Source of the DNA: Pelobacter sp.
GTDB lineage: Bacteria > Desulfobacterota > Desulfuromonadia > Geobacterales > Pseudopelobacteraceae
Assembly (NCBI GenBank): GCA_030824515.1
Contig: JAVBXN010000036.1
Coordinates: 1 to 64,000 of the forward strand
Direction of reading: 5' to 3'
Length of the DNA: 64,000 nt
Shown in pieces: positions 33,202-42,700 of the stretch. The position numbers were made by a program, and so were the translations under genes. The notes under the pieces were generated by a model. The model saw only the letters and a list, made by a program, of their open reading frames with translations, was not told the origin of the DNA and ran no database searches. Numbering within the stretch: the first letter of the stretch is position 1; each line of letters starts with the position of its first letter.

Positions 33202-34356
33202 ATGCCGAAGATCAGGAAGACAAAAGGTATATATCGCCGGGGCCGGGTTTACTGGATCACATTCATGGGGCTTGATGGTAAGCAGAAATATGAAAGCACC
33301 GGAAGCGACCTGAAAGCAGATGCCGAGCTTCTTCTTGCACAACGCCGGGTTGACATTGACCAGGGGAAGGAACCTATCACGCGCCGCCGGGATCGGAACT
33401 ACACCTTCAGCCAGCTTGCGGAAAAATACAAGCCGTTCATTGCAAACCAGAAAGGGGCCGCCACAAAATCAGGCTTCATTTCGCATTTTGAAAAAGATTT
33501 CGGAACGCTGAAGCTGAATAATTTCAACCTTGCGCTTGTGGAGGGTTGGCAATCTCGGAAGTTATCTGAAAACCGCCCGGAGAGAAAAAAAGGCAACGGT
33601 GAATTGCCACCACTGAAACCGGCAAGCGTGAACCGCGCCCTTGCTTGCCTGAAGCACATGTTCACGAAGGCGCTTGATTGGGAAATGATTTCAGATGACG
33701 TTTTCAAGCGGGTCCGCAAGGTCAAGCTTTCACCGGAAAACAACCGCCGCTTGCGTTACCTGTCTTTTGAAGAAAGCGCCACCCTGCTAAATTCATGCGA
33801 TAAGCATCTGAAGCCGATTGTTGCTTTTGCCCTTAACACGGGATGCCGCCGGGGTGAAATTCTGGGGTTGACCTGGGACCGGGTAGACCTGAAGCATGGC
33901 TTCATTCTGCTTGATGATACGAAGAGCGGGAAGCGCCGGGAAATACCAATAAATGCAACCGTCCGGGCCGTTCTTCAAGGGATTGTCAGAAGGCTTGATG
34001 TTCCGTATGTGTTTGTGAACCCGGAAACCGTCAAGGAGCGCCCGCCAGTAAAAGAAGGCGGGAAAAAGCGCCCGGCTTCAGGCCGATATTATGACCTGAA
34101 GAAATCCTTTGCCACCGCTTGCCGGAAAGCAGGAATCAAGGACTTTCATTTTCACGACTTGCGCCACACTTTTGCAAGCCAGCTTGTAATGAACGGGGTT
34201 GACATTACCACCGTTTCAAAACTCCTGGGACACGCAAACCTGACAATGACCCTTCGATATGCCCACCTTGCACAAGGCCACCTGAAGAGCGCGGTTGACG
34301 TATTAAGCCGACTTTCTTCTTCACATGACAATTTACATGACAAAGCCGCTGTTTAG
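33202..34356 (+). CDS. tyrosine site-specific recombinase (integrase)
   Basis: 384 residues from ATG 33202, preceded by AAAGGAG. It has an N-terminal arm domain, a SAM-like core-binding domain (about 60-170) and a catalytic domain with all expected residues: Arg in NTGCRRGEILGL, Lys in DDTKSGKRREIP, HxxR in FHDLRHTFAS, His in LLGHANLT and Tyr in LRYAHL. It sits 33 bases from the right attachment site and points at it. Integration into the tRNA-Lys 3' end is evident from the flanking repeats. Confidence 0.95.
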   Translation: MPKIRKTKGIYRRGRVYWITFMGLDGKQKYESTGSDLKADAELLLAQRRVDIDQGKEPITRRRDRNYTFSQLAEKYKPFIANQKGAATKSGFISHFEKDFGTLKLNNFNLALVEGWQSRKLSENRPERKKGNGELPPLKPASVNRALACLKHMFTKALDWEMISDDVFKRVRKVKLSPENNRRLRYLSFEESATLLNSCDKHLKPIVAFALNTGCRRGEILGLTWDRVDLKHGFILLDDTKSGKRREIPINATVRAVLQGIVRRLDVPYVFVNPETVKERPPVKEGGKKRPASGRYYDLKKSFATACRKAGIKDFHFHDLRHTFASQLVMNGVDITTVSKLLGHANLTMTLRYAHLAQGHLKSAVDVLSRLSSSHDNLHDKAAV

Positions 34357-34360
34357 ACAC

Positions 34361-34391
34361 AAAAAGGGACTTACGATTTAACGTAAGTCCC
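34361..34391 (-). terminator. element-borne terminator of tRNA-Lys
   Basis: Stem GGGACTTACG/CGTAAGTCCC (34366-34375 and 34382-34391), with the A run at 34361-34365 giving a U-tract for minus-strand transcripts. It replaces the chromosomal terminator that was displaced to 25646-25674. It also lies just after the integrase stop. Confidence 0.75.
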
Positions 34392-34446
34392 TGTAATGTT
34401 TGGTGAGCCGCGTTGGGGTCGAACCAACGACCACCTGATTAAAAGT
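34389..34446. repeat. right attachment site: 58-bp repeat within tRNA-Lys
   Basis: Identical to 25672-25729. It forms the 3' part of the functional tRNA-Lys gene and the element boundary. Confidence 0.9.
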
Positions 34447-34476
34447 CAGGTGCTCTACCGACTGAGCTAGCGGCTC
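34401..34476 (-). tRNA. tRNA-Lys (anticodon UUU)
   Basis: 76 bases including an encoded CCA. On the minus strand it begins GAGCCGCTAGCTCAG, has the anticodon stem-loop CCTGA-CTTTTAA-TCAGG and the T loop GGTTCGACC, and ends GCGGCTCACCA. The acceptor stem GAGCCGC/GCGGCTC pairs fully. Its 3' 46 bases come from the integrated element's attachment site, so the gene is intact and functional after integration. Confidence 0.97.
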
Positions 34477-34549
34477 AAAGAGAAACAGATTTTTACTACA
34501 TCACCCACACATAGTCAACACTTTTTTTGTAAATTTGAATATTGATTGT

Positions 34550-35824
34550 TTATCCCTGTTTTCCATTTAACTGGGATATGTTGCGTTTCTGATGTTTATC
34601 CAGGTACATCAACTCATCCGCACGCTTAAGCGCCGCCACCAACTCATCACCTGAAAAGGCTGTCGCAATGCCAAGGGATAATCCGCCGCCATGCAACTTA
34701 GAATCGTATGACTCAACATTACTTCTGATACGATCCACAGCATCCTGCGCAGTTTGCCGGTCAGTGTTGGGAAGCAATACGGCAAACTCGTCTCCTCCTA
34801 TTCTCGCGACAACATCTGCTGCTCGAAATACCGTCAAGATGGCTGTGGCTGTGGCCTGAATCAATTGATCGCCAGCATCGTGCCCCTTTGTATCATTAAC
34901 GGTCTTCAGGCCATCGACATCAGCGACAATGATACTGACAGGATACTCACGGCTGGATGCCAGCCTTTTCATCTCTGCATCAAAATATACGCGATTATAC
35001 AGGCCCGTCAGAGAATCATGCGTACTTAGATAATGCAGGCTTTCCTCGTACTTTTTTCGATCGGTGATATCCTGCGCCACCTTCAGATACTTGAATATGT
35101 TTCCGGCGGAATCGAATACCGGACTGATTTTCACCCATTCCCAATATACCTGTCCGTTCTTGCGCCGGTTGGCAAGCTCACACTCCCATTCCTTCCCGGA
35201 TGTTATCGTTTTCCACAAATCCTGGTAAACTTCGGGAGGATTGATTTCCGACTTCAAAAAGCGGGGATTCCGGCCGATCACCTCATCTTTTTCGTAACCA
35301 GTGACCCTGCAAAACATCGCATTTACATATTCGATACTACCGTCCAGCGAGGCAATCACTACCGGGGCCGGAGCCTGTTCCATGGCCTGAGACAGAAGCT
35401 GGATCATCTCACTCTGTTTCTGTACGCGCCGCTCCATCTGAATTAAATCGTTGCATTGACCGATAGTCTGCGATAATTTCGCGAAGTCCACCGGCTTCTG
35501 CGCAAACTGGCTTATGCCGATTGCAATGCATTCAAGCAGGTATTCGGTGTCGCTGTAGGCAGTCAGGACGATGATATGGCAATCGGGTTTGATCATGCGG
35601 ATCTGACTGGCCATCTCCAACCCATCCATCCTGGGCATCATAATATCCGAAAGAACGACATCCGGCATATGCAGCCTGTATAGGGCAAGTCCTTCAACGC
35701 CATCGGACGCCACATACAGCGTGCGCACTATCCGCCTCAAGAGGCCGGACACCTGTTCGCGCGTACTCTGTTCATCCTCAACATACAATAAAGATATATC
35801 GTATTTTTCAATTTGGCCTTGCAT
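34550..35824 (-). CDS. response regulator with PAS and GGDEF domains (diguanylate cyclase)
   Basis: 424 residues. The receiver domain occupies about 1-125, with acidic residues VEDE, phospho-acceptor VLSDIMMPRMDG and QKPVDF lysine. The PAS domain is at about 145-260 (VTGYEKDEVIGRNPRFLKSE). The GGDEF domain is at about 265-424 with ARIGGDEFAVLL and an intact RxxD inhibitory site (FRAADVV) five residues upstream. It makes cyclic di-GMP in response to phosphorylation or a PAS signal. It is a single gene next to the tRNA, with no cognate kinase in the window. Confidence 0.93.
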   Translation of the reverse strand: MQGQIEKYDISLLYVEDEQSTREQVSGLLRRIVRTLYVASDGVEGLALYRLHMPDVVLSDIMMPRMDGLEMASQIRMIKPDCHIIVLTAYSDTEYLLECIAIGISQFAQKPVDFAKLSQTIGQCNDLIQMERRVQKQSEMIQLLSQAMEQAPAPVVIASLDGSIEYVNAMFCRVTGYEKDEVIGRNPRFLKSEINPPEVYQDLWKTITSGKEWECELANRRKNGQVYWEWVKISPVFDSAGNIFKYLKVAQDITDRKKYEESLHYLSTHDSLTGLYNRVYFDAEMKRLASSREYPVSIIVADVDGLKTVNDTKGHDAGDQLIQATATAILTVFRAADVVARIGGDEFAVLLPNTDRQTAQDAVDRIRSNVESYDSKLHGGGLSLGIATAFSGDELVAALKRADELMYLDKHQKRNISQLNGKQG

Positions 35825-35933
35825 GCCTGATATTATCTCCGGTATTGATGACCACGATACTTTGGTTTAGTTTAGCCGGATTTTTATTAGATGCAAGCAA
35901 TAATAGTTTCCAATACTTAGTTCAGGGGCTTTA

Positions 35934-37073
35934 ATGGAATATATATCTCTGCTTCAATCACGCAATTATGAGATCAACCGCCTCAGACGTGACTTAATCC
36001 AGCTGCTTGAGCCCCTGGGCGGGATCTCCGCTTTCGTAAATCGTGGAGAGCGTATTTTGCTGAAACCCAATATGCTTTCGGCAAAAAAACCAGAGCAGGC
36101 TGTAACAACCCATCCTGCTCTGGTAAGGGTGGTTGCCGAACTTGTCCGGGAGGCCGGTGGTATTGTGCTGATAGGAGACAGCCCCGGAATCGGCGGCTTC
36201 ATACGCGTTGCGGAAAAAAGCGGAATTGCCGCGGCAGCCCGTGAAAGCGGCGCGACTCTGGTGGAATTCAACGATGTCGTCAGCCTCAAAGGATCGGGAA
36301 CATTCCGGCAATTACAACTTTCAAAAGCTTATATGGAGGCTGACAAGGTCATCAATCTTCCAAAGCTGAAAACCCATGAAATGATGACAATGACCTGCGC
36401 TGTCAAGAATCTGTTCGGAGCGGTGGTCGGCACGGAAAAAGCCGGATGGCACCTGAAAGCCGGCACGTCACGGGAACAATTCGCACGGCTGCTGCTCGAG
36501 ATCTACCTGCATAAGAAACCGGCGCTGAATATTGTCGATGCTATCCTGGCAATGGAGGGGGACGGGCCCGGCAGCGGCACTCCGCTACAGCTCGGAATAT
36601 TGATTGCCGGAGTTAATCCGGTCGCCGTTGACCTGGTTGCCGGCAAACTGGCGGGCATACCTTTCGACCTGCTCTACCTGGAACAGCAAGCGAGGGCCAT
36701 GGGACTCCCCGGCTCGAGCCTCGATCAAATCACAGTTTGCGGCACTCCGCTTGAAACCCTGCAAGGGGCGCGCTTCAAACTTCCCAAAGGGCTTGACGTA
36801 CAGTTCGGGCTGCCCGATTTTCTCAAGAGATCGCTGAAAAGGTACTTGACCTCATTTCCCGCCGCGGAAAGAGACAAGTGCACGCTTTGCGGGATATGCC
36901 GCGATGCCTGCCCCCCAACGGCCATCACCATAAAAAACAGCGTGCTGTCCGTAGACAATGCACGCTGCATTCGTTGCTGGTGTTGTCGGGAACTGTGCCC
37001 GTCCGATGCCATGGCAGTAAACAGGAGCCTGCTGCTTACAGTATTGACAGCCCTGAGTAAAAGAAAAAACTGA
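35934..37073 (+). CDS. DUF362 protein with C-terminal 2[4Fe-4S] ferredoxin domain
   Basis: 379 residues. The DUF362 domain fills about 15-280 (LLKPNMLSAKKPEQAVTTHP, INLPKLKTHEMMTMT). Two ferredoxin motifs lie at about 320-365: CTLCGICRDACP and CIRCWCCRELCP. The family is common in anaerobes; its reaction is unknown. It is transcribed away from the GGDEF gene, and convergently with the DksA-type gene that ends three bases away. Confidence 0.88.
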   Translation: MEYISLLQSRNYEINRLRRDLIQLLEPLGGISAFVNRGERILLKPNMLSAKKPEQAVTTHPALVRVVAELVREAGGIVLIGDSPGIGGFIRVAEKSGIAAAARESGATLVEFNDVVSLKGSGTFRQLQLSKAYMEADKVINLPKLKTHEMMTMTCAVKNLFGAVVGTEKAGWHLKAGTSREQFARLLLEIYLHKKPALNIVDAILAMEGDGPGSGTPLQLGILIAGVNPVAVDLVAGKLAGIPFDLLYLEQQARAMGLPGSSLDQITVCGTPLETLQGARFKLPKGLDVQFGLPDFLKRSLKRYLTSFPAAERDKCTLCGICRDACPPTAITIKNSVLSVDNARCIRCWCCRELCPSDAMAVNRSLLLTVLTALSKRKN

Positions 37074-37075
37074 AC

Positions 37076-37663
37076 TTAACCTTCATCCTCTTCGGATCCG
37101 ATCGGAATTTCACGATAAGCGCGTTCTTCCTCAACGCGCTTGGTCTGTGCTTGCATTTTTTCCAGATCGGACTTGCATTTGACACAATGGCGCGTAAAAG
37201 GCATTGCCTTCAACCTTCCGAGCGGAATTTCCTCGTCACACTCTTCACAGATACCGTAATCACCTTCATCAATCCGTAACAGAGCCTCGTCGATGTTATG
37301 CACTTTTTCGCGTTCGCGATCGCCTAACAGAAGACCCAGTTCCCTGTCACGTTCCGAGGAAGCCTGGTCATAGATATCGCCCCCCGGTTCAATAGCTGCT
37401 ACAGCCTCGGTACCGTTCCGGACCGATTTGCTGATTTCGCGAAGGGTGTCTTCCTTGATTTTTGTCAGCAACAACCGGATTTCTTCCCATTTCTGGTCCT
37501 TAAGATGCAGTGATGAAACTGCTGCTGTTCCTTCCTGACCACCCGCAACTGGCGCCTGCTCGGGTATAACTACCTCAGTGTTCTCTTCTGCATGGACAGC
37601 TGACATCGCTTGATCAGCCAACTCGGGAGCCGTCTCTTGTTTTGCTTTCGGTTTTGTTGCCAT
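37076..37663 (-). CDS. DksA/TraR-type zinc-finger transcription regulator
   Basis: 195 residues from ATG 37663, with GGAG upstream. An acidic, low-complexity N-terminal extension of about 75 residues precedes a coiled-coil (WEEIRLLLTKIKEDTLREI) with the DksA-type acidic tip region, then the C4 zinc finger CEECDEEIP...HCVKCKSDLE. DksA proteins insert into the RNA polymerase secondary channel and act with ppGpp. The long N-terminal extension is unusual compared with E. coli DksA. Confidence 0.88.
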   Translation of the reverse strand: MATKPKAKQETAPELADQAMSAVHAEENTEVVIPEQAPVAGGQEGTAAVSSLHLKDQKWEEIRLLLTKIKEDTLREISKSVRNGTEAVAAIEPGGDIYDQASSERDRELGLLLGDREREKVHNIDEALLRIDEGDYGICEECDEEIPLGRLKAMPFTRHCVKCKSDLEKMQAQTKRVEEERAYREIPIGSEEDEG

Positions 37664-37800
37664 AGTGTGTCGTCTCCGCACATTGCTTAGGGTGGTTTTA
37701 CCTGAAAAAAGGCGGCAAACTATTACAAAAAACTGACGGTTTGTCAAGCTTGGCAGATCAGTCGTAAGAATAAAGGGGCGCGCGGCGCATCAGATCGGTT

Positions 37801-38175
37801 TTAGCGGCTGATCGGGAGTCCATTGCGATACCATCCGACAATGCCATCGGTCATGTTGTAAACTTCCCTGTTGCCACGCCGGGAGAGATAGTCAGCCACC
37901 GGCTTGGAACGGGATCCCACCGCACAGTAAACCAGGACAGGCCTGTTTTTAGGCACTTCATTGACACGGCGCTCAAACTCTCCGATTGGTATCAACACTG
38001 ACCCGGCCAGTCTGGCCTGGCTGTATTCCTGAGGCGTACGCACATCAAGCAGATAAATATTCTTGTTTTTGTCGAGCAAAACTTTTGCATCACGGGAGCT
38101 AATATCGCGCTCCGCGCACCATGCCTGTGTTGTAAGTGCCAGAAGGATCAGCAACACCAGCGATATATTTTTCAT
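37801..38175 (-). CDS. secreted single-domain rhodanese
   Basis: 124 residues from ATG 38175, with AAAGGA nine bases upstream. A signal peptide (about 1-21, ending QAWCAERD) precedes one rhodanese domain with the active-site Cys loop VYCAVGSRSK and the LLDVRTPQEYSQARL motif. It is periplasmic, with sulfur- or redox-related function expected. It lies 33 bases after the metallo-beta-lactamase-fold gene on the same strand. Confidence 0.88.
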   Translation of the reverse strand: MKNISLVLLILLALTTQAWCAERDISSRDAKVLLDKNKNIYLLDVRTPQEYSQARLAGSVLIPIGEFERRVNEVPKNRPVLVYCAVGSRSKPVADYLSRRGNREVYNMTDGIVGWYRNGLPISR

Positions 38176-38208
38176 TTGCAATATTCCTTTAATATTTTAC
38201 TGAATTCG

Positions 38209-39042
38209 TCAAACTTCCAGTGAATAGCCGACCATGGCCACCTGGAACTCCTTTGGAAGTTCCCTGGACAGGCGCGCTGAAGCGGCAAAGCCGGTGCAAT
38301 GACTTGCAGCCAGTTTTTTTATACCCAGCGCCTTGATCGCGGCAATCGTCTGCTCGACCTGGTCCTGGCCACAGAAGCCAAGATGGGTGCCTCCAATAAT
38401 GGCATGAATATCTCTTCTACCGGTCACGTATGCGATATGCTCCAGAGTGTTAACCAGGCCGGCATGACAACAACCGAGAATAATTACCAGCCCCTTTTCG
38501 GTCTCAAGTATCAGTGACTGATCATCCGGGGTGTTGTCCAACTCCTGGCCGGTGCAATCGCAGTAGAGGCCCTGATCCCCCTTCTCAAAACTCGTCACCC
38601 GCGGGACTTCGCCAGTAAGATAGACTGATGGCGCAATCTCTCTAAATTCCTTTGAAAGTTCGAATGAGGCACCGGCTGCCTCCAGTTCTTCACGACTGCT
38701 CGGCATGCCGATCGGGTAACACTCTCCGGTATCCTTGACGCGATGGCGCTGCCTGAAGATGCAGGGATGGCCGTAAACCATCAGCGGACCGGACATCCCG
38801 AGCAGCGGCATCAGTCCTCCGGCATGATCGTAATGGCCATGGGATATGACCACTTTTTGCACACTAGACAGATCCTTTTTCATGCGGCCGGCATTGTGCA
38901 ACAAAGTCAGGCCCTGTCCGGTATCAAAGAGGATCGGCGCACCATCTGCAGGCTCTATCAGAACCGAGAATCCGTGTTCACCCATGGTGCCGGCCAGGCT
39001 TCCGACCGTGTTTTCACAGAGAATGGTAACTCGAAAGCTCAT
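38209..39042 (-). CDS. metallo-beta-lactamase-fold hydrolase, dihydropterin-phosphate-synthase-like
   Basis: 277 residues. Metal site HGHYDHAGG at about 68-76, with later ligands in LGCCHAGLVNT and ASHCTG. The overall layout (short LFDTGQG beta start, long loop, late GGTHLGF) matches the family annotated as 7,8-dihydropterin-6-methyl-4-(beta-D-ribofuranosyl)-aminobenzene-5'-phosphate synthase-like, whose true substrates are mostly unknown. Its ATG overlaps the stop of the upstream small membrane gene (ATGA). Confidence 0.85.
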   Translation of the reverse strand: MSFRVTILCENTVGSLAGTMGEHGFSVLIEPADGAPILFDTGQGLTLLHNAGRMKKDLSSVQKVVISHGHYDHAGGLMPLLGMSGPLMVYGHPCIFRQRHRVKDTGECYPIGMPSSREELEAAGASFELSKEFREIAPSVYLTGEVPRVTSFEKGDQGLYCDCTGQELDNTPDDQSLILETEKGLVIILGCCHAGLVNTLEHIAYVTGRRDIHAIIGGTHLGFCGQDQVEQTIAAIKALGIKKLAASHCTGFAASARLSRELPKEFQVAMVGYSLEV

Positions 39043-39263
39043 TTACAGCACCTGCTCTGTGGAAATCTTGGCACGCCCATCTTCAGCAGGATGTTGAACA
39101 TCGGGCAAAACTGGGTAAAACCGGATTGAAACAGGTTCAGGCCGACGAATCCGGTAAACCAGAGCCAGTTGGTTGAATGGAAGTGGGCCAACAGCAATGA
39201 GATCATAATGAATGAACCGGCCACGATGCGTACTATACGTTCAACGTAGAATTCTTCTTTCAT
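39039..39263 (-). CDS. DUF2892/YgaP-like small membrane protein
   Basis: 74 residues from ATG 39263, preceded by AGAGGA. Two membrane helices (IVRIVAGSFIMISLLLAH, and WLWFTGFVGLNLFQSGF), then CPMFNILLKMGV. The FVGLNLFQSGFTQFCP signature is typical of DUF2892 proteins, which often travel with rhodaneses, as here. It is probably part of a small sulfur/redox operon running from 39705 to 37801. Confidence 0.85.
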   Translation of the reverse strand: MKEEFYVERIVRIVAGSFIMISLLLAHFHSTNWLWFTGFVGLNLFQSGFTQFCPMFNILLKMGVPRFPQSRCCK

Positions 39264-39276
39264 GGTGTATTCCTCT

Positions 39277-39705
39277 CTATTTTCTTCCCAGCATTTCAGC
39301 AATCTTTCCGGCTACTTCCCCGGTAAGAACCGGGCAGACCCCTTTGGGGTTTTGGGTACGAATAGTCTTGCAGCAGGTCACTCCGTATCGCTCCTTGAAC
39401 CAGGCATGCAGTTCCCTCGTCAGGTGCGTGGTGGTTTTCTTGTCCTGCTGCACCAGTCCGATGGCAACCGTGCCGCCCGACACCGCTCCGCAGAGACATC
39501 CGGCGCCGGAACCGCCGCCGAATCCTGAAACCGTGCCGACCACGGCTTCCGGCGTCTGCGGCGAAAAGTGTTTGCGGATGGTCTCCAACACCGCTTCTGC
39601 GCAGTGATATTTGCCGGAGCGGTACAGCAACTCGGCCTCCAGCTGGCATATTTCTGCCAGCTCCATCCCTTCCAAAGAAGGTTTTGCCTTTTTCGACCAG
39701 AACAT
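39277..39705 (-). CDS. C_GCAxxG_C_C family redox protein
   Basis: 142 residues from ATG 39705, with GGAAAGG. The conserved cysteines are YHCAEAVL, GCLCGAVSGG, VTCCKTI and VCPVLTGE, which define the C_GCAxxG_C_C family of putative redox-active proteins. It heads a four-gene run with DUF2892, MBL-fold and rhodanese genes. Confidence 0.88.
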   Translation of the reverse strand: MFWSKKAKPSLEGMELAEICQLEAELLYRSGKYHCAEAVLETIRKHFSPQTPEAVVGTVSGFGGGSGAGCLCGAVSGGTVAIGLVQQDKKTTTHLTRELHAWFKERYGVTCCKTIRTQNPKGVCPVLTGEVAGKIAEMLGRK

Positions 39706-39748
39706 TCAAACTACCTTTCCTTACAGCTATCAGTCCAGAATCTTTTCT

Positions 39749-42700
39749 CTATGCTTCTCTTGCTTTTTGATGCCGTTCCTTCCAGTTCTGAACCATATAG
39801 TAGAGGATCGGTATGGTTACACGAGAGAGCGTCGTAGATGCTATCTCCCCGAACATCATCGCCAGCGCCAACCCCTGGAAGATCGGATCGAAGACAATCA
39901 CGAAACTGCCGACTACAACCGCAGCCCCTGTCAGCAGCATCGGCCTGAAGCGCACCGCGCCGGCTTCGATGATCGACTCGTCCAGTGCCATCCCCTCGCG
40001 GCGCTTCATCTCGGCGAAGTCAATCAGAATGATCGAGTTGCGCACGATGATTCCAGCCAGCGCAATAAAGCCGATCATCGAGGTGGCTGTGAAGAAGGCA
40101 CCGAAGACGGCATGTCCCGGTAAAATACCGATCAATGTCAGCGGGATCGGGGCCATGATCACCAATGGTGTGGTAAAGTCCTTGAACCAGGCCACCACCA
40201 GGATGTAGATCAACACCATCACCGCCACGAAAGCGATGCCCAGATCGCGGAAAACCTCGTAGGTGATGTGCCATTCACCGTCCCACTTCATGCCCATCTT
40301 CTCTTCACTCCAAGGCTGTCTGGATGCCAGGACTTCGATCTTTGAACCATCCGGTGTCGGCAGGTTCTTGATCTCCTTCTGCATCTTTAGTATCGCATAG
40401 ACCGGAGCCTCGATCTGACCGGCCACATCGCCGATCACATAGATCACGTTTTTCATGTTCTTGCGATAGAGCGTCTTCTGCTCGGTCCCGGTCGTGACCC
40501 GTACCAGTTGTGAAAGCGGCACCAAACCACGCGATCCGGGGACGTTTATCGTGGACAGGTCGGCCACGGAACTGCGCTGCCCCGCCGGCAGTCTCAGATG
40601 GATGGCAACCTGTTCCTTTTCCTTTGGCAGGTGCAGAATCCCGACGCTCTGTCCACCAAGCGCAATCGCCAGGGTGCGGGCCACGTCATCAACTGAAATG
40701 CCGGACAGGGCCGCCTTCTCGCGGTCCACAACAAAGGTGGCCTTGTCCTGGTCATCCTCACGGTACATGTCTACGTCAACTACACCGGCGGTCCTTTTAA
40801 GGATATCCCTGACCTTGCCGGCGATGCCAGCGCGGCTGCTGTCATCCGGACCATAAATCTCTGCCACCAGCGTGGCCAGCACCGGCGGTCCGGGAGGAAT
40901 TTCGGCCACCTTGACCCGGGCGCCGTATTTGTCCGCAATGGCTTTAACCAGCGGGCGGATGCGCTTGGCTATGTCGTGGGACTGATCCTTGCGTTCCTCC
41001 TTGGGGAGCAGGTTCACCTGGATGTCGGCCAGGTTGCTGGCCTTGCGCAAGTAGTAGTGCCGCACCAACCCGTTGAAGTTGAAGGGGGCGCTGGCGCCGA
41101 CATACATCTGGAAGTCGGTCACCTCCGGCACGTTGCGCAGGGCGTCCCCCATTTCGCGCGTAATCCGGGCGGTATGCTCAAGTGAAGTGCCGTCCGGAGC
41201 GTCAATGATTACCTGCAACTCGTTCTTGTTGTCGAACGGCAGCATCTTGACCGTCACCGCCTTGAAGTAGATCAGCGAGCAGGAAAAAAGCAGCAGGACA
41301 GCTACCACCGTCAGGAAACCGTAACGCAGGGGCTTCTGATGTATAAGTTTACCCATCCATTTGCGGTAGAACAGCGTAAGCTTGGAGTCTTTCGGTTGTG
41401 CATCCGAATCGTGATGCGACTCTCCCTTCATGAAGCGGAAGGCAAAATATGGGGTTACGGTAAATGCTATCAGCATCGAGAAAAGCATGGCCATGCTGGC
41501 GCCGACCGGGATCGGGCGCATGTAGGGCCCCATCAGGCCTCCGACGAACCCCATCGGCAGGATCGATGCAATCACGGCAAAGGTGGCCAGGACGGTCGGG
41601 TTTCCGATTTCGTCCACCGCCTTGATGGCCGCCTCCAGCGGTTTCATCACGGTGGTAGTAAAGTAGCGGTGGATGTTCTCGACCACCACGATGGCATCGT
41701 CCACCAGTATTCCGATCGAGAAGATCAGGGCAAACAGTGTGATGCGGTTCAAGGTGTAGCCGATCAGGTAAAAGATCAGCATGGTCAAAGCCAGTGTGAC
41801 CGGAATGGCTATGGCTGCCACGGCTCCGGCGCGCCACCCCATGAAGATCGCAATCAGGATAGTGACCGAAATGGCCGCCAGGAACATGTGGAATAACAGT
41901 TCGTTATTCTTCTCCTTGGCGGTTTCGCCGTAGTTGCGGGTTATTGTTACCTGAACGTCGGAGGGGATCAGTTTCCCCTTGAGAGACTCGACTTTTTTTA
42001 CCAGGTCCTCGGCCACCCAGGTGGCGTTGGCCCCTTTCCTCTTGGCCACCGAGACTGTTACCGCGGCGTAATCCTGTTTCGAATTTCCGGTCAGTTTTTT
42101 ATGGGACGCACTTGCTCCCAGCCCCATGAAGACGTAGTCCTGCGGTTCTTGAACACCATCCTGAACCAGGGCAACATCGGACAGATAAACCGGCTTGCCA
42201 CCATGGACACCCACGACCAGCTGCTTGACCGCATCGGCGTTTTCAAGGAATCCGACCGACTCCACCAGGGTCTCTCTGTCTGCGACCGCAAATGAGCCAG
42301 AGGAGAGCGTGGAGTTGCCCTTTTGCAATGCGCCTGCCACCTGCAGCGGCGACAGGCCGTAACCTGCCAGCCTGGGGGCATCCAACATGACGCGAACCTG
42401 ACGGGCCAAGCCGCCGGTGATTTTGGCTTCGGCGCTGTTCTCGCTTTTCTTCAGCTGGTCACAGAGTTCCATGGCAAGCAAACGCAGGGTGCCGTGGTCG
42501 TAACGTTCCGACCAGAGCGTCAGCGCCAGTATGGGAACGTCATCGATGGCTTTCGGCGACACCAGCGGCTCCCCTGCTCCGGGAGGAAGCACATTGCGAT
42601 TGCTCATTACCTTGTTGTAAAGCTTGACCAGCGACTCCTCCATCGGTTGGCCAACCAGGAAGCGCACCGTGATGATGCCCATGCCGGGACGACTCATGGA

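Larger units (their letters stand above)
25672..34446. mobile_element. 8.8-kb tRNA-Lys-integrated element, candidate phage satellite
   Basis: The element is bounded by a 58-bp direct repeat of the tRNA-Lys 3' end and carries a tyrosine integrase at its right end. Content from left to right: a lone 234-residue protein; a nine-gene plus-strand operon (excisionase-like HTH, small protein, CHC2/TOPRIM primase, P-loop ATPase, four small genes of which one may resemble a small terminase subunit, and a lambda gpZ-like tail protein); a 613-base non-coding stretch with a cos-like segment; a divergent ribbon-helix-helix regulator; a 123-residue protein; and the integrase. It has replication and integration genes but no capsid, portal, large terminase or lysis genes, which fits a satellite or a replicating island better than a degraded full prophage. 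Its codon use (GCC and CCGG-rich, many GGCGCGCC sites) differs from the flanks. Confidence 0.8.
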
